From NCBI RefSeq assembly GCF_009864005.1, contig NZ_WEZQ01000006.1, positions 61,467 through 125,466 of the forward strand: a stretch of 64,000 nt of DNA, written 5' to 3'. The DNA comes from Furfurilactobacillus milii. Its GTDB lineage: Bacteria; Bacillota; Bacilli; Lactobacillales; Lactobacillaceae. Of the stretch, positions 17,522 to 27,313 are shown piece after piece (the first letter of the stretch is position 1; the number at the start of each line of letters is the position of its first letter). The notes below the pieces were generated by a model. It was given only the letters and a program-made list of their open reading frames with translations. It ran no database searches and was not told the origin of the DNA. Position numbers and translations under genes: made by a program.

Positions 17522-19573
17522 GTGTTAAATCATTTTCTTTACGGTTCAGCTTATTATTATGAATACTTGCCATATGAACGATTAGATGAAGACATAAAAA
17601 TGATGAAAGAAGCAAATATTAATGTCGTCAGAATTGGAGAAAGCACTTGGAGTACGTACGAACCTCAAGAAGGCAAATTTGACTTTTCAAAATTAGACAA
17701 AGTTGTCGATGCTATGGCAGCTGCGCACATTAATGTCATCATTGGTACCCCAACTTACGCAATTCCAACTTGGATGGTCAAAAAATACCCTGAAGTTATG
17801 TTAACGGATAAAACTGGGCAACATCAGTATGGTGCTAGGCAGCTAGTTGACTTTACACACCCAACTTTTAAATTTTTGGCCGAACGTATTATCAGAAAGA
17901 TGATCAAGAGAACTTCACAGAAACCAAATGTAATCGGTTTTCAAGTTGATAACGAAACAAAGCATTTCAGCACAAGTAGTAATAATGTATACATTGCTTT
18001 TCAAAAGTGGCTAAAAAATAAGTTTGATAACAATCTTGACAAATTAAATGCGGAATTTGGAATGGATTACTGGAGTAATCGAATCAATGCATGGGAAGAC
18101 TTTCCACCAATTAACAGCACCATCAACGGCAGTCTTGGATCAGCCTTCGAAAAATTCCAACGCACTTTAGTCACAGCTTATCTTCAATGGCAAGTTAGCA
18201 TTGTCAATGATTATAAGCGTTCAGATCAGTTTGTTACAAACAACTTCGATCTTGAATGGCGAGATCAATCATTTGGTCTAAATGCAGCAGTCGACATTTA
18301 TAAAACATCGAAAGTTCTGACTGACACAGCTATTGATATTTATCATCCCACTCAAAGTCATCTTACCGGAGCTGAAATTGCGTTTGGAGGTGATATTGCC
18401 AGATCGACGAAAGACAAGCCCTACATCGTTATGGAAACTGAGGCACAGGCCTTTAAAAACTGGGTACCCTATCCTGGGCAATTACGTTTACAAGCGTATA
18501 GTCACATCGCATCCGGTGCGAAGATGGTCGAATATTGGCACTGGCATTCAATTCACAATAGCTTCGAAACATATTGGAAAGGTCTATTAAGTCACGATTT
18601 TAAACCCAATCCAGTTTACAACGAAGCAAAAAGAATTGGGGCAGAACTTAAATCTATCGGTTCTAATTTTGTTAATTCAACGAAGCAAAATCGTATTGCT
18701 ATCGTTGTAAGCAATGACAGCTTAACAAGTGTTGACTGGTTTCCGTTTCGAGATAAAAGTGAAGGTCATCAATATAACGATGTATTGCGGAATTATTATG
18801 ACACCCTTTATAAAATGAATACTGAAGTTGATATTTTGCCAATAGACAGCCCCAAAATTTTCAACTACGACCTGCTCGTCGTGCCAATGCTCTATTCGGC
18901 TACCGACGGACAACTTTCTTCATTGAATCGATATGTTCATGCAGGCGGAAACATTGTCTATGGATTCAGGTCAGGATTCACAAACGAGAATGTCAAGGTT
19001 CGCACTACAGTACAACCAGGAATCATTTCTAAAGCAATTGGAGCAGAATACGAGTTATTTGTAGATCCAAACCAAAATGCAGGAACAAATGAAGCTGAAA
19101 ATTTAGTCACAGTCTCTGGTCAGAGTGAATTGGCTGATTTAAAAAATGCAGCAGCTCACGACTGGATGGAACTTCTGACTGCTACCACTGGAAAAGTTTT
19201 AGCACAATACAATCACGCCTATTGGGGAAAGTATGCAGCTATAACGGAGAATGAATACGGAAAAGGAAAAGCTTTCTATATTGGTAGCTTCTTTGATCAA
19301 AAAGATATGGAAACTATTTTTAAATATGTCCTCAAAAAGACAGGAGTTTGGTCAAACCGTCAGGAACAAAGTTTCCCAATTATCAATAAGCGTTTAATTG
19401 ATAGTGTACACAGAAATCACTTAGACTTTTACTTCAACTATTCAAGTAAGCCGCAAAAAGTCATCTTTTACTCATCAGAAGGAACATCTTTATTTACTCA
19501 TGAGAACATTCACAATCAAGACACCTTTATTTTGAAACCTTGGGATCTACAAATTTTTTCCACGTCATTTTAG
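17522..19573 (+). CDS. GH42 glycosidase (beta-galactosidase or alpha-L-arabinopyranosidase)
   Basis: A 683-residue enzyme with the GH42 layout: TIM barrel with Glu145 in FQVDNET as acid/base and Glu305 in IVMETEA as nucleophile, a trimerisation domain from about residue 390 (RIAIVVSNDSL, DLLVVPMLY), and a small C-terminal beta domain. The family acts mostly on beta-galactosides, and some members cleave alpha-L-arabinopyranosides. Given the arabinose context, side chains of arabinogalactan are a plausible substrate; this is inference. Start is a GTG after AAAAGGAG. The permease gene follows after 12 bases. Confidence 0.88.
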   Translation: MLNHFLYGSAYYYEYLPYERLDEDIKMMKEANINVVRIGESTWSTYEPQEGKFDFSKLDKVVDAMAAAHINVIIGTPTYAIPTWMVKKYPEVMLTDKTGQHQYGARQLVDFTHPTFKFLAERIIRKMIKRTSQKPNVIGFQVDNETKHFSTSSNNVYIAFQKWLKNKFDNNLDKLNAEFGMDYWSNRINAWEDFPPINSTINGSLGSAFEKFQRTLVTAYLQWQVSIVNDYKRSDQFVTNNFDLEWRDQSFGLNAAVDIYKTSKVLTDTAIDIYHPTQSHLTGAEIAFGGDIARSTKDKPYIVMETEAQAFKNWVPYPGQLRLQAYSHIASGAKMVEYWHWHSIHNSFETYWKGLLSHDFKPNPVYNEAKRIGAELKSIGSNFVNSTKQNRIAIVVSNDSLTSVDWFPFRDKSEGHQYNDVLRNYYDTLYKMNTEVDILPIDSPKIFNYDLLVVPMLYSATDGQLSSLNRYVHAGGNIVYGFRSGFTNENVKVRTTVQPGIISKAIGAEYELFVDPNQNAGTNEAENLVTVSGQSELADLKNAAAHDWMELLTATTGKVLAQYNHAYWGKYAAITENEYGKGKAFYIGSFFDQKDMETIFKYVLKKTGVWSNRQEQSFPIINKRLIDSVHRNHLDFYFNYSSKPQKVIFYSSEGTSLFTHENIHNQDTFILKPWDLQIFSTSF

Positions 19574-19585
19574 AAAGGAAAAACA

Positions 19586-20908
19586 ATGGTAAACAACTTA
19601 CACTCAAACCAAAACAACTCACAGATTGCATGGAAAGCGGATATTAGTGATTCTGAACAGCCAAAAGCTCCAATCATGATTGGACTAGCAACAGGTATCG
19701 GCGCACTGCTATGGCTAGGACCATTTAATGGCATGAATAATTTATTGAACCCTGCCAAATTGGCAAATATTATGGGCGGTGCCGGTAGTCAAGTGAACAA
19801 CTTTTTAGCATTGCTAGGTACGCTCGGAGCAGTTACCTCGACCATTACAACCATTATTATTGGTGCACTATCAGACCTCACACGATCAAGATGGGGACGT
19901 CGCACCCCTTGGCTAATAGTCGGCTCGATTTTAACAGCCATTGTGATGGTTGGATTGGGCTTAATAAACTCCAAATCTGGGTTGCCATTTTTCATTGTAC
20001 TATGGTGCTTACTTCAAACGTTTATTAATATGATTGTCGCACCGTTACTTGCCGTTATAGCAGATCGTGTGGCTCCAATGCATCGTGGATTGATCTCATC
20101 TATTTATGCCACAGGATTCGTTATTGGACAGTATGGTGGCCCCGTCGTCGGTGGTACCTTCTTAAAAACTAACAATCCTGGATTAGTAAATGTAGGTTAT
20201 TTTGTATTTGCATTTCTTATGCTCCTTTCGGGTCCAATTGCGGCCCTAATGTTAAAGGAAAAATCCAGTTTAAAAATGCCACGAATGAAAATGAACTGGA
20301 AGCGTTTTATGCAATACTTTATTTTTCCAGTCCACAATACCAGAAACTTTTATCTAGCATTATTCGGAAAAATGCTAATTAACATCACTACCACGACTTT
20401 TGCGACATATCAATTATTTATACTAACCACAGATATGGGCCTACGAAACTCAAGCGCAGGTAAATATATTTCATTGATGGGCACCATTACCATGATTGCC
20501 GCCATACTGTTTTCAACTATCTCCGGTCCCATCTCCGATAAAATGAAAACACGAAAATGGCCTGTTGCCTTCGCTGCTTTTCTTATTGCAACGGGAACAT
20601 TGCTTCCATATCTTCTTCGTCATCCTGTTGTCATGTTAGTATATGGGGTTTTCGCCGGAATTGGATCAGGTATCTTCTTCTCAGTAGATCAGGCCTTAAA
20701 CTTAGAGGTGTTGCCTAATCCGGCTAATTCTGCCAAAGATCTCGGAATTCTCAATCTTGCCAATACAGGGGGTCAAATTTTGGGACCCGTAATTGGTGCA
20801 ATTCTGTATGGAATCGTAGGGCATAATTACCTTCCAATTCTTCCAATACTTACCGTCATTGCATTGGTAGGTGCTGCTTTGGTACTTTCAATTAAAGAAG
20901 CAAAATAA
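19586..20908 (+). CDS. MFS sugar permease (SLC45/GPH-like)
   Basis: A 440-residue membrane protein with about 12 helices. The LSDLTRSRWGRRTPWL loop between helices 2 and 3 resembles the RxGRRxP motif of sugar-transporting MFS and SLC45-like carriers. It follows the GH42 gene after 12 bases with AAAGGAAAAA as ribosome site, so it should import the GH42 substrate. Exact substrate cannot be read from the sequence. Confidence 0.8.
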   Translation: MVNNLHSNQNNSQIAWKADISDSEQPKAPIMIGLATGIGALLWLGPFNGMNNLLNPAKLANIMGGAGSQVNNFLALLGTLGAVTSTITTIIIGALSDLTRSRWGRRTPWLIVGSILTAIVMVGLGLINSKSGLPFFIVLWCLLQTFINMIVAPLLAVIADRVAPMHRGLISSIYATGFVIGQYGGPVVGGTFLKTNNPGLVNVGYFVFAFLMLLSGPIAALMLKEKSSLKMPRMKMNWKRFMQYFIFPVHNTRNFYLALFGKMLINITTTTFATYQLFILTTDMGLRNSSAGKYISLMGTITMIAAILFSTISGPISDKMKTRKWPVAFAAFLIATGTLLPYLLRHPVVMLVYGVFAGIGSGIFFSVDQALNLEVLPNPANSAKDLGILNLANTGGQILGPVIGAILYGIVGHNYLPILPILTVIALVGAALVLSIKEAK

Positions 20909-20910
20909 CA

Positions 20911-20977
20911 AAAAATGATTTTACTGTTGGTCTTCAAAAAGCTACTCACTTGCTAAAGACGACAATAAAATCATTTT
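20911..20977. terminator. Bidirectional terminator between permease and nucleoside hydrolase genes
   Basis: Arms AAAAATGATTTTA and TAAAATCATTTTT with an additional inner pairing (GTCTT with AAGAC). It separates the arabinoside region from the convergent nucleoside operon. Confidence 0.85.
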
Positions 20978-20981
20978 TCTA

Positions 20982-21926
20982 TTACTTTTTCAGATCATCA
21001 AAAGCCCTTAGCGAATCCATAATCAGCTTAATAAAACGCTCACGGTCAACCTTCAACAACACATTAGTGTTCTTCGGTTTACCAGTCAATTCATAGTAAT
21101 CACAGACCGTTTCACCTTTAACTAATTCACCTTGTGTTTCCACATCGACATTCATCTGTTCACTTTCAAACAGCGTTGGATCAATCAACCAGGCAATGGT
21201 GCATGGGTCATGTAGTGGAGCACCTTTGAATCCCCACTTCGGATTTTCGTGATAGATTTCAAAGAAATCAAGTAAACCGTGAAAGGCATGAGCGACAGGA
21301 TTTTTAATATCGTCAATGGACTCAATTTCATCCTTCAATATCTGTGCCTGATGCGTAACGTTAAGCGGTGCCATAACCAATGGAATGCCCGCATTCATCA
21401 CAATCTTAGCGGCTTCAGGGTCCACATAAATGTTGAACTCAACGGATGGGGTCCAGTTTCCTAACCCCATAGCGCCACCCATAAAAACAATTTGTTCGAT
21501 TCGGTCTGCAAGTTCTGGATACACGCGTAAGAACAAGGCAGCATTTGTCATCGGTCCAGTCACAACCAACGTAATTTTCTCATCGCTCTCTCTGATGGTT
21601 TTCGCCATTAACTCAATCGCCGTCATATTCTGTGGTTTGAAATCTGGGTCTGGTAGTTCTGCACCATCCAGTCCCGTCTTACCGTGAACATTGCCAGCCG
21701 TTGCAAGCTTGTTAACTAACGGTGTCCGGTTTCCGCCAGCAACAGGAATATCCTCACGATGCATTAATGTTAACATCCTCATGGCATTGTTTAGCGTTTT
21801 TTCCGGTGTTTGGTTCCCCGCTGAAGTCGTTACGGCTGCTAATTCAATCTTTGGCGAGGCAATCGCCATAGTCATTGCTAAAGCGTCATCGTGTCCAGGG
21901 TCACAATCTAAAATAATCTTTGTCAT
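20982..21926 (-). CDS. Ribonucleoside hydrolase (IunH/Rih family)
   Basis: A 314-residue enzyme that hydrolyses the N-glycosidic bond of nucleosides to base plus ribose. The calcium-binding Asp cluster DCDPGHDDA (Asp7, Asp9, Asp14) starts the protein, and [26 protein letters not shown] and HDPCTIAWL carry further active-site residues. Length is normal. It is the last gene of a seven-gene minus-strand operon with a CNT-type nucleoside transporter and a PsuK-like kinase. AAAGGAG precedes the start. Base preference cannot be assigned. Confidence 0.92.
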   Translation of the reverse strand: MTKIILDCDPGHDDALAMTMAIASPKIELAAVTTSAGNQTPEKTLNNAMRMLTLMHREDIPVAGGNRTPLVNKLATAGNVHGKTGLDGAELPDPDFKPQNMTAIELMAKTIRESDEKITLVVTGPMTNAALFLRVYPELADRIEQIVFMGGAMGLGNWTPSVEFNIYVDPEAAKIVMNAGIPLVMAPLNVTHQAQILKDEIESIDDIKNPVAHAFHGLLDFFEIYHENPKWGFKGAPLHDPCTIAWLIDPTLFESEQMNVDVETQGELVKGETVCDYYELTGKPKNTNVLLKVDRERFIKLIMDSLRAFDDLKK

Positions 21927-21953
21927 GTCAAACTCCTTTCAGGTTACCTATGT

Positions 21954-22340
21954 CTAGTTTACCTTGTTAACTACGTTTAGCGGATATTTTTTGATTAAGT
22001 AGAAGATGATTAAACAAGCCAATAAACCAATAACAGCAATCAATACTCCGCTAATTTGTATGAAGCCTGTTAACTTTGTACTAGCGACCGCAATAATACT
22101 TACAAATCCCATAAGGTAGACTGTATCTACAAATATCATAAATGCTTTGGCAAACCTCTTCGTACTCAGCAAACGAACAAGCGCCCACGCATATAACAAA
22201 ATCACGAACGCTGAGGATCTAATCAACATCCCCGTCGTCTGTCCCTGTGACTGCCCAACGGTGACTAGCCAATTACTGCTGACAAATAAAACAATTGTCA
22301 GCATTACTGTCGTTACAAGCTTTGATTTTATCGTCTTCAT
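21954..22340 (-). CDS. Small membrane protein of unknown function
   Basis: A 128-residue protein with four likely membrane helices (about residues 8-25, 37-55, 68-86 and 93-115), and basic residues between them. I do not recognise the family. It lies between the nucleoside transporter and hydrolase genes in the same operon, with 27 bases or fewer on either side. The ATG at 22340 has TAGGTGA upstream. A role accessory to transport is possible but unsupported. Confidence 0.65.
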   Translation of the reverse strand: MKTIKSKLVTTVMLTIVLFVSSNWLVTVGQSQGQTTGMLIRSSAFVILLYAWALVRLLSTKRFAKAFMIFVDTVYLMGFVSIIAVASTKLTGFIQISGVLIAVIGLLACLIIFYLIKKYPLNVVNKVN

Positions 22341-22366
22341 CAAAATCACCTATCTAGATTGTCTAT

Positions 22367-23551
22367 TTAAAAGTACAAACCGACGATTGTACCAGTCAAA
22401 ACGGAGGCCAGCGTTGCACCAAGAAGTAGCTTCATTGAGAACTTTGCCACATAGGCACCTTGTTCTTCACTAATGGACTTAATTGAACCAGTGATAATAC
22501 CAACTGTGCCAAAGTTTGCAAATGACACAAGATAAGCAGAAATAATAGCCGTTGCTTTCGCACTCAAACTGGCTGTCATGCCATGTAATGTACCCATGGC
22601 CACGAATTCGTTGGTGATTAGTTTCGTTGCCATCAGGCTACCAACTTTAATAATGTCATGACTTGGCACACCCATTAAGAACGCAACCGGTGCGAACACA
22701 TACCCAATAAGTGTCGTAAAGCTGACGTTAAATAGAGCTAAGAACGTGTTATTTAGGAAGGTAACCAACGCTACAAACCCAATTAGCATTGCACCAACAG
22801 TGATTGCTAGTTGAAAGCCGTCAACAATGTAATTACCCAAAACTTGGAAAAATGGTTCTTTGTTTCCTTTAGAGATTTGAACGAGTTCATCGTTTGATTC
22901 CGTTTCATACGGATTAACAATACAAGAGATAATTAGTGCCGATAAAATGTTTAAAAAGACGGCAACCACAACGAATTTACCAGGAACCATTTTCATATAT
23001 GATGCCAACATGGCAGCTGATACAGCACTCATAGCTGATGCACAGATGGTATACAAGCGCTGTTCGTTTAACTTGGGAATCTGGTCTTTAACAGTCAGAA
23101 ATACTTCTGGTTGTCCCAAAATAGCGGTGGAAACGGCAAAGTAACTTTCAAGTTCGCCCATTCCGGCAACCTTGTTTAATGCCCAACCGGTCCACTTAAT
23201 AATGAATGGCAATACCTTAATGTAATTCAAAATACCAACTAAGGCGGAAATAAAGACAATCGGCATCAAAACGTTTAGGAAGAACACGGAACCACCGGGT
23301 TTGATAACCAATCCGCCAAAGACAAAATTAACCCCACCGGCAGCTTGAACCATTAACCAGTTAAAGAATGACGAAATTCCAGCTAGTGTTTTAACCCCAC
23401 CTGACGTGTGCAAACATAAAAACGAAATGATTAACTGCAATGCAAACAAAATTCCAATTGATTTATACCGAATTTTTCTACGGTTGCTACTAATTAGCCA
23501 ACCAATCCCAAACACAAGTGCTAACCCGGTTAATAAGAACACAAAGTTCAT
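22367..23551 (-). CDS. nupC: Concentrative nucleoside transporter (NupC/CNT family)
   Basis: A 394-residue transporter with the CNT layout: three N-terminal helices, then two re-entrant and helical repeats. Typical segments are GISSFFNWLM, FVFGGLV, ILGQPEVFLTVKDQ, ASYMKMVPGKFV and TNEFVAMGTLHG. It takes up nucleosides with protons or sodium. In E. coli a NupC relative (PsuT) sits beside psuK, and here a PsuK-like kinase is in the same operon, so pseudouridine or another nucleoside could be the substrate. Confidence 0.93.
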   Translation of the reverse strand: MNFVFLLTGLALVFGIGWLISSNRRKIRYKSIGILFALQLIISFLCLHTSGGVKTLAGISSFFNWLMVQAAGGVNFVFGGLVIKPGGSVFFLNVLMPIVFISALVGILNYIKVLPFIIKWTGWALNKVAGMGELESYFAVSTAILGQPEVFLTVKDQIPKLNEQRLYTICASAMSAVSAAMLASYMKMVPGKFVVVAVFLNILSALIISCIVNPYETESNDELVQISKGNKEPFFQVLGNYIVDGFQLAITVGAMLIGFVALVTFLNNTFLALFNVSFTTLIGYVFAPVAFLMGVPSHDIIKVGSLMATKLITNEFVAMGTLHGMTASLSAKATAIISAYLVSFANFGTVGIITGSIKSISEEQGAYVAKFSMKLLLGATLASVLTGTIVGLYF

Positions 23552-23575
23552 AATTTCCGACTACCCTTCTATGTT

Positions 23576-24733
23576 TTATTGTTTTCCGTACGAGGCCAAC
23601 AGTGTTTCAGCCGCATCAACAGTAACTTCGCGTGGTGTATTACCTGCAAAGCGTTCATGTGCAACGGCCTCTGCATTAGTCGCCAACTCTTCGTAGCTAA
23701 TCTTGTAATCACTAAATGGATGCAGGCCAAGAATCTGGTCACGAAAGTCTTTATAAGTCCGTTCCGCAATTAAGGTTGTCTGTTCCTCAGGTGCATTTTC
23801 AGGATAAATAGCACCTAAAATCTGGCCAATTTCTCTGACCTTATGTGGCATAACGGGACCAACAAAACGAAGGACACCAGGCAAAGCATATGCGACGGCT
23901 TCACCGTGAACGATGTGATATTTAGATCCCAACACATGTGCCATCGAATGGCCAACGTTGGTACCTGCATTATTTAACATCCAACCTGCCAAAGTTGCGG
24001 CTACCATAACTCGTTCACGAGCTTCTCGATCATTACCGTTTTTAACCGCTCGTGGCAAGTAATTATATAGTAGGAACATAACTTTCTCACAAATAGCATC
24101 AGTTACCGGTGAAGCCAATTTAGAAAGGTAACCTTCTGCAGCGTGAGAGAAAGCATCTAATCCTGTAGCAATTGTCATGTTTTTAGGTAATGACAATAAC
24201 AAATCAGGATTCAGGACTGCGTATTCACTAACCGCATCATCTGCCAGAATTGCCAGCTTTTGTTTGCTTGTTTCGTCAGTAACAACCAGTGCGTTAGACA
24301 TCTCGCTACCTGTCCCAGATGTCGTTGGCACGGCAATCAGTCCTGGACAAGGTTTGACTGTCACTTGTGAGTCTACATAATCTGAAATTTTTCCACCGTT
24401 TACGCGGACAATGTTAATACCGCGGGCAACGTCAATCGAGCTGCCACCCCCAATTGCAATAATGCTGTCTGCCTTGTGTTCTTTAAAGGCTGCTACACCA
24501 GCATCAACAACACTAGTTGGCGGATCTGAAACGACCTTATCAAACACTGCATATTCAATACCATTTGCTTGTAGCTCGGTTTGAACATCTTGGACAATTT
24601 CTACCTGTGCTAAAAAGTGATCCATGACAAACAGTGGGCGTCGATAATTTTCTGTTTTCATGATTTCTAACAGTGTTTCGTCGAGGTGGTCTGTGCTGAC
24701 AACTTTAACTTTTTGAAGTAACTTAAAGTCCAT
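23576..24733 (-). CDS. Iron-containing alcohol dehydrogenase (group III)
   Basis: A 385-residue dehydrogenase. It has the NAD(P)-binding GGGSSIDVARG motif near residue 95 and the metal ligands in GLDAFSHAAEG and the GHSMAHVLGSKYHIVHGEA segment. The family reduces or oxidises lactaldehyde, propanediol, butanol and similar compounds. Its presence inside a nucleoside operon is unusual and suggests reduction of an aldehyde generated from the sugar part, which is speculation. The gene is separated by 6 bases from the YczE-like gene and by about 24 from nupC. Confidence 0.9.
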   Translation of the reverse strand: MDFKLLQKVKVVSTDHLDETLLEIMKTENYRRPLFVMDHFLAQVEIVQDVQTELQANGIEYAVFDKVVSDPPTSVVDAGVAAFKEHKADSIIAIGGGSSIDVARGINIVRVNGGKISDYVDSQVTVKPCPGLIAVPTTSGTGSEMSNALVVTDETSKQKLAILADDAVSEYAVLNPDLLLSLPKNMTIATGLDAFSHAAEGYLSKLASPVTDAICEKVMFLLYNYLPRAVKNGNDREARERVMVAATLAGWMLNNAGTNVGHSMAHVLGSKYHIVHGEAVAYALPGVLRFVGPVMPHKVREIGQILGAIYPENAPEEQTTLIAERTYKDFRDQILGLHPFSDYKISYEELATNAEAVAHERFAGNTPREVTVDAAETLLASYGKQ

Positions 24734-24739
24734 CTTTTA

Positions 24740-25369
24740 TTAAGTCCTTTCCATAAATACTCTTTTTTGAATCAATTCACTCAATGCTTGAATAGTTGGC
24801 CCGGTAGTCAACGCTGTGACAATCGTGATAATGCCAAACTTGCCACCCATCAAAAAACCGGCAAGCATTAAACAAGCATCAAATGTCATTTTGCTCCGTC
24901 GCATGCTCCAGCCTGTTTTGTCTCGAATGGTCAACATAAATCCGTTAAATGGATCAACACCTATGTCAGCAGCTACAAACAAGCTAATCCCGATGTAATA
25001 CAGGATGATTCCTGTCGCACCGCCAGTTAAACGTGTAATTAGTGCGTCATTTGTAAATATATGTGGATATAGATGCGAACCAATCGTAATAAACATGCCA
25101 TATGGTACTAAATACATCACCGTGCCGATGTTTACGTAATGACGCCCAACGAGAAACAGCAGCAAAATCAGAAAAATGTTTAACACATTGGAAACCATTC
25201 CTAGTTGAACTCGTGGAATGTGAAAAGCAGCCCGCAAGCCATCGTAAATAATTCCAACTGGGTCATTACCTAATCGCGTGTTGTTATTAAAGGCCACGCC
25301 GACGCAAACCAGAAAAATGCCAACTAGCGCAATAACTGTTTTTTTAACGGTAAGTCGATTTTTTGTCAC
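24740..25369 (-). CDS. YczE/YyaS-like integral membrane protein
   Basis: A 209-residue protein with about five membrane helices. Motifs LGNDPVGIIYDGL and ADIGVDPFNGFMLTIRDKTGWSMRRSKMTFD are characteristic of the YczE/YyaS/YitT-related family, whose biochemical role is unsettled. Start is a GTG behind AAGGGAAGG. It belongs to the nucleoside operon. A transporter or efflux function is possible. Confidence 0.8.
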   Translation of the reverse strand: MTKNRLTVKKTVIALVGIFLVCVGVAFNNNTRLGNDPVGIIYDGLRAAFHIPRVQLGMVSNVLNIFLILLLFLVGRHYVNIGTVMYLVPYGMFITIGSHLYPHIFTNDALITRLTGGATGIILYYIGISLFVAADIGVDPFNGFMLTIRDKTGWSMRRSKMTFDACLMLAGFLMGGKFGIITIVTALTTGPTIQALSELIQKRVFMERT

Positions 25370-25409
25370 GCAATCCTTCCCTTAACTTCCTTAGAATTTT
25401 AACGTTGGT

Positions 25410-26102
25410 TTACAGTCCCAATTCTTTGGCAGCAGCGTCAGCATTCTCACAGAAGGCACGAACTTTGTCGATATCCTTTTCCATGTTGCCACCTTCATAC
25501 TTAATACTTGTCTTCGTCAATGAGTCAACACCGTATGGTCGAATTTTCTTAATCGCATCAGCCACGTTGTCAGGTCCAAGTCCACCCGCTTCAATGACTG
25601 GCACATTAACGGCTTTAACAATTTGTGCATCAATGTTCCAATCATGCGTTTGACCACTCGCACCAATACCAGTGTCATGTGCAAGACCAGAATCCAACAA
25701 AATGTAATCAACGAACGGCTCAAACTTCTTGGCACGGTCAATAGCTGATTCATTATCAACCAATACGGCTTGCATCAACTTTGTATGTGGCGCAACATCT
25801 TTTAAACGTTTGGCAAACGTCTCATCTGCCGCGTACCCGTCACCCGCAATGTGCAAGATATCAGGTTGTATTTCTTCACCAAGCTTCAGCATTTCTTCAG
25901 GATCATTTGTAAGCATGATTGCAACAGAGGTAACGCCACGCCGCTTGGCTTCATCAAAGATCTTGCGAACACGGTCTAGCGGTACGCGATGTGCGGGAAC
26001 ACCACCATTTTGCATTGGAACCAAACCAATATTGTCCGCGCCGGCGTCCATTGTCTTAACACTTTCGTCATACTGAATTAGGGAATAAATTTGTTTAATC
26101 AT
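25410..26102 (-). CDS. TrpF-like TIM-barrel protein lacking the catalytic Cys
   Basis: A 230-residue protein homologous to phosphoribosylanthranilate isomerase. It has DYILLDSG with Asp137 (the TrpF general acid), TGASG-type GIGASGQTHDW, EAGGLGPDNVADAI (phosphate-binding loop) and GVDSLTKTSIKYEGG. The general-base Cys of the KICG motif is absent; the strand reads KQIYSL. No tryptophan genes are nearby. It sits 13 bases after a PsuK-like kinase gene, so a 5-phosphoribosyl compound may be its substrate. The ATG at 26102 is preferred because GGAGG lies just upstream. Annotation as a true TrpF would be doubtful. Confidence 0.78.
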   Translation of the reverse strand: MIKQIYSLIQYDESVKTMDAGADNIGLVPMQNGGVPAHRVPLDRVRKIFDEAKRRGVTSVAIMLTNDPEEMLKLGEEIQPDILHIAGDGYAADETFAKRLKDVAPHTKLMQAVLVDNESAIDRAKKFEPFVDYILLDSGLAHDTGIGASGQTHDWNIDAQIVKAVNVPVIEAGGLGPDNVADAIKKIRPYGVDSLTKTSIKYEGGNMEKDIDKVRAFCENADAAAKELGL

Positions 26103-26115
26103 TATTTTGCCTCCG

Positions 26116-27075
26116 TTAATTTGCAATTGTGTCACTCATTAATTTTTGTTGAACCAGTTTTGGGGTAATATCAGGAACAGATTTATCACTTTCTAAAGCG
26201 ATACTTGAAGCGGCCTGTGCAATTCGTCCAATTTCATGTAGCGGGCGATCAGATTCGTCAAAGTAACTCCAGGTTATGGCTGCCATTCCGCAATCGCCAG
26301 CCCCATTCGCATTAACAATCGTTGTTTTAAAGGGTTTAACAAATGCCATGTCATCTTTATTCGCACATAAAATTCCTTGTGCCCCCATCGAGATGAAAAT
26401 ATTTGCAATGCCTTTATCAAGCAAAACTTCTGCGGCATGTTTGGCCGTATTCAAATCCGTTACTTTAACGCCAGATAGCAACGATGCTTCTAATGCATTG
26501 GGTTTTAAAACTGTCATTTTATCTAAAATGCTATCAAAATGAGGTGCTTTAATCGTTGACACAGTGTCGCCGAATAATGGGGCTGTCACGTGCGCACCAA
26601 TCCAATTCAGCGTAGAAGGATCAAGATTGGCATCTAACAGGCAAATCGTGGCATCGTTAATAAAATCTAATCTCTGTTTTAAAAACTCCGGTGTGATCTG
26701 CTTACAAATATCCATATCATTCACACCAACAAGCATGTCACCCGTTTCATCCGTAATGTACATGTAGGTGGATGAACGCTGATGCGCTAGCTGTTCTGCA
26801 TAGTCTAGATGAATATGATTATTCTCACAGGATGTCTTTAGTAATTGACCATTGTAGTCATCACCATATACGGTAATTAAGTACGTCGGCACTTCCAAAT
26901 GAGCCAAATTTTGTGCAATGTTTTGACCAACCCCGCCAACCGACATTCCGACTATTCCTGGGTTTGAATCTCGATCAACGACTTTGTCACTTGGCATGCC
27001 AAAGATATCCATGTTCATGCCACCGATTACAACAACATAATCGTCAGGTGAAACAGTTTGTGAATAATTCATCAT
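26116..27075 (-). CDS. PfkB-family kinase, pseudouridine kinase-like
   Basis: A 319-residue sugar/nucleoside kinase. The start VVVIGGMNMDIFG, DSNPGIVGMSVGGVGQNIAQNL and GVNDMDICKQITPEFL closely follow the pattern of E. coli PsuK (YeiC), which phosphorylates pseudouridine. The ATP-site motif NANGAGD with catalytic Asp261 is intact. First gene of the seven-gene operon, with AAGGAG upstream; the longer open frame to 27159 lacks a good ribosome site. No psuG is present in the window, so the fate of the phosphorylated product is open. A paralogue fused to a DNA-binding domain lies 290 bases upstream. Confidence 0.85.
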   Translation of the reverse strand: MMNYSQTVSPDDYVVVIGGMNMDIFGMPSDKVVDRDSNPGIVGMSVGGVGQNIAQNLAHLEVPTYLITVYGDDYNGQLLKTSCENNHIHLDYAEQLAHQRSSTYMYITDETGDMLVGVNDMDICKQITPEFLKQRLDFINDATICLLDANLDPSTLNWIGAHVTAPLFGDTVSTIKAPHFDSILDKMTVLKPNALEASLLSGVKVTDLNTAKHAAEVLLDKGIANIFISMGAQGILCANKDDMAFVKPFKTTIVNANGAGDCGMAAITWSYFDESDRPLHEIGRIAQAASSIALESDKSVPDITPKLVQQKLMSDTIAN

Positions 27076-27182
27076 AATTGTTCTCCTTAATTTGAATTCA
27101 CCCTTTGCTGACATTTGTTTATGCGCATAAACATTTGACACTTTAGAATCTATACCCATTGTCTCGCCCTGTCAACAAAAAA

Positions 27183-27196
27183 AGTTACCGCTTTCA
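27183..27196 (-). promoter_or_regulatory. cre site before the nucleoside operon
   Basis: On the minus strand TGAAAGCGGTAACT matches the CcpA consensus at 13 of 14 positions. It lies about 108 bases before the kinase start. The rest of the 290-base gap is AT-rich leader and the upstream terminator. Confidence 0.6.
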
Positions 27197-27313
27197 TAAA
27201 GTGAACTGGCAAACCCTTTGCACATACATAGTTAGCCGTTTAATTTATTTTTTTATTCACAAAGATCTATTTTATTAATAATCAATACTCATTGGCCACG
27301 GTTTCCGAGCAAG

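Noticed and set aside
25410..26102. Calling this gene trpF and a tryptophan pathway
   Set aside because: The general-base Cys is absent and no other trp gene is in the window.
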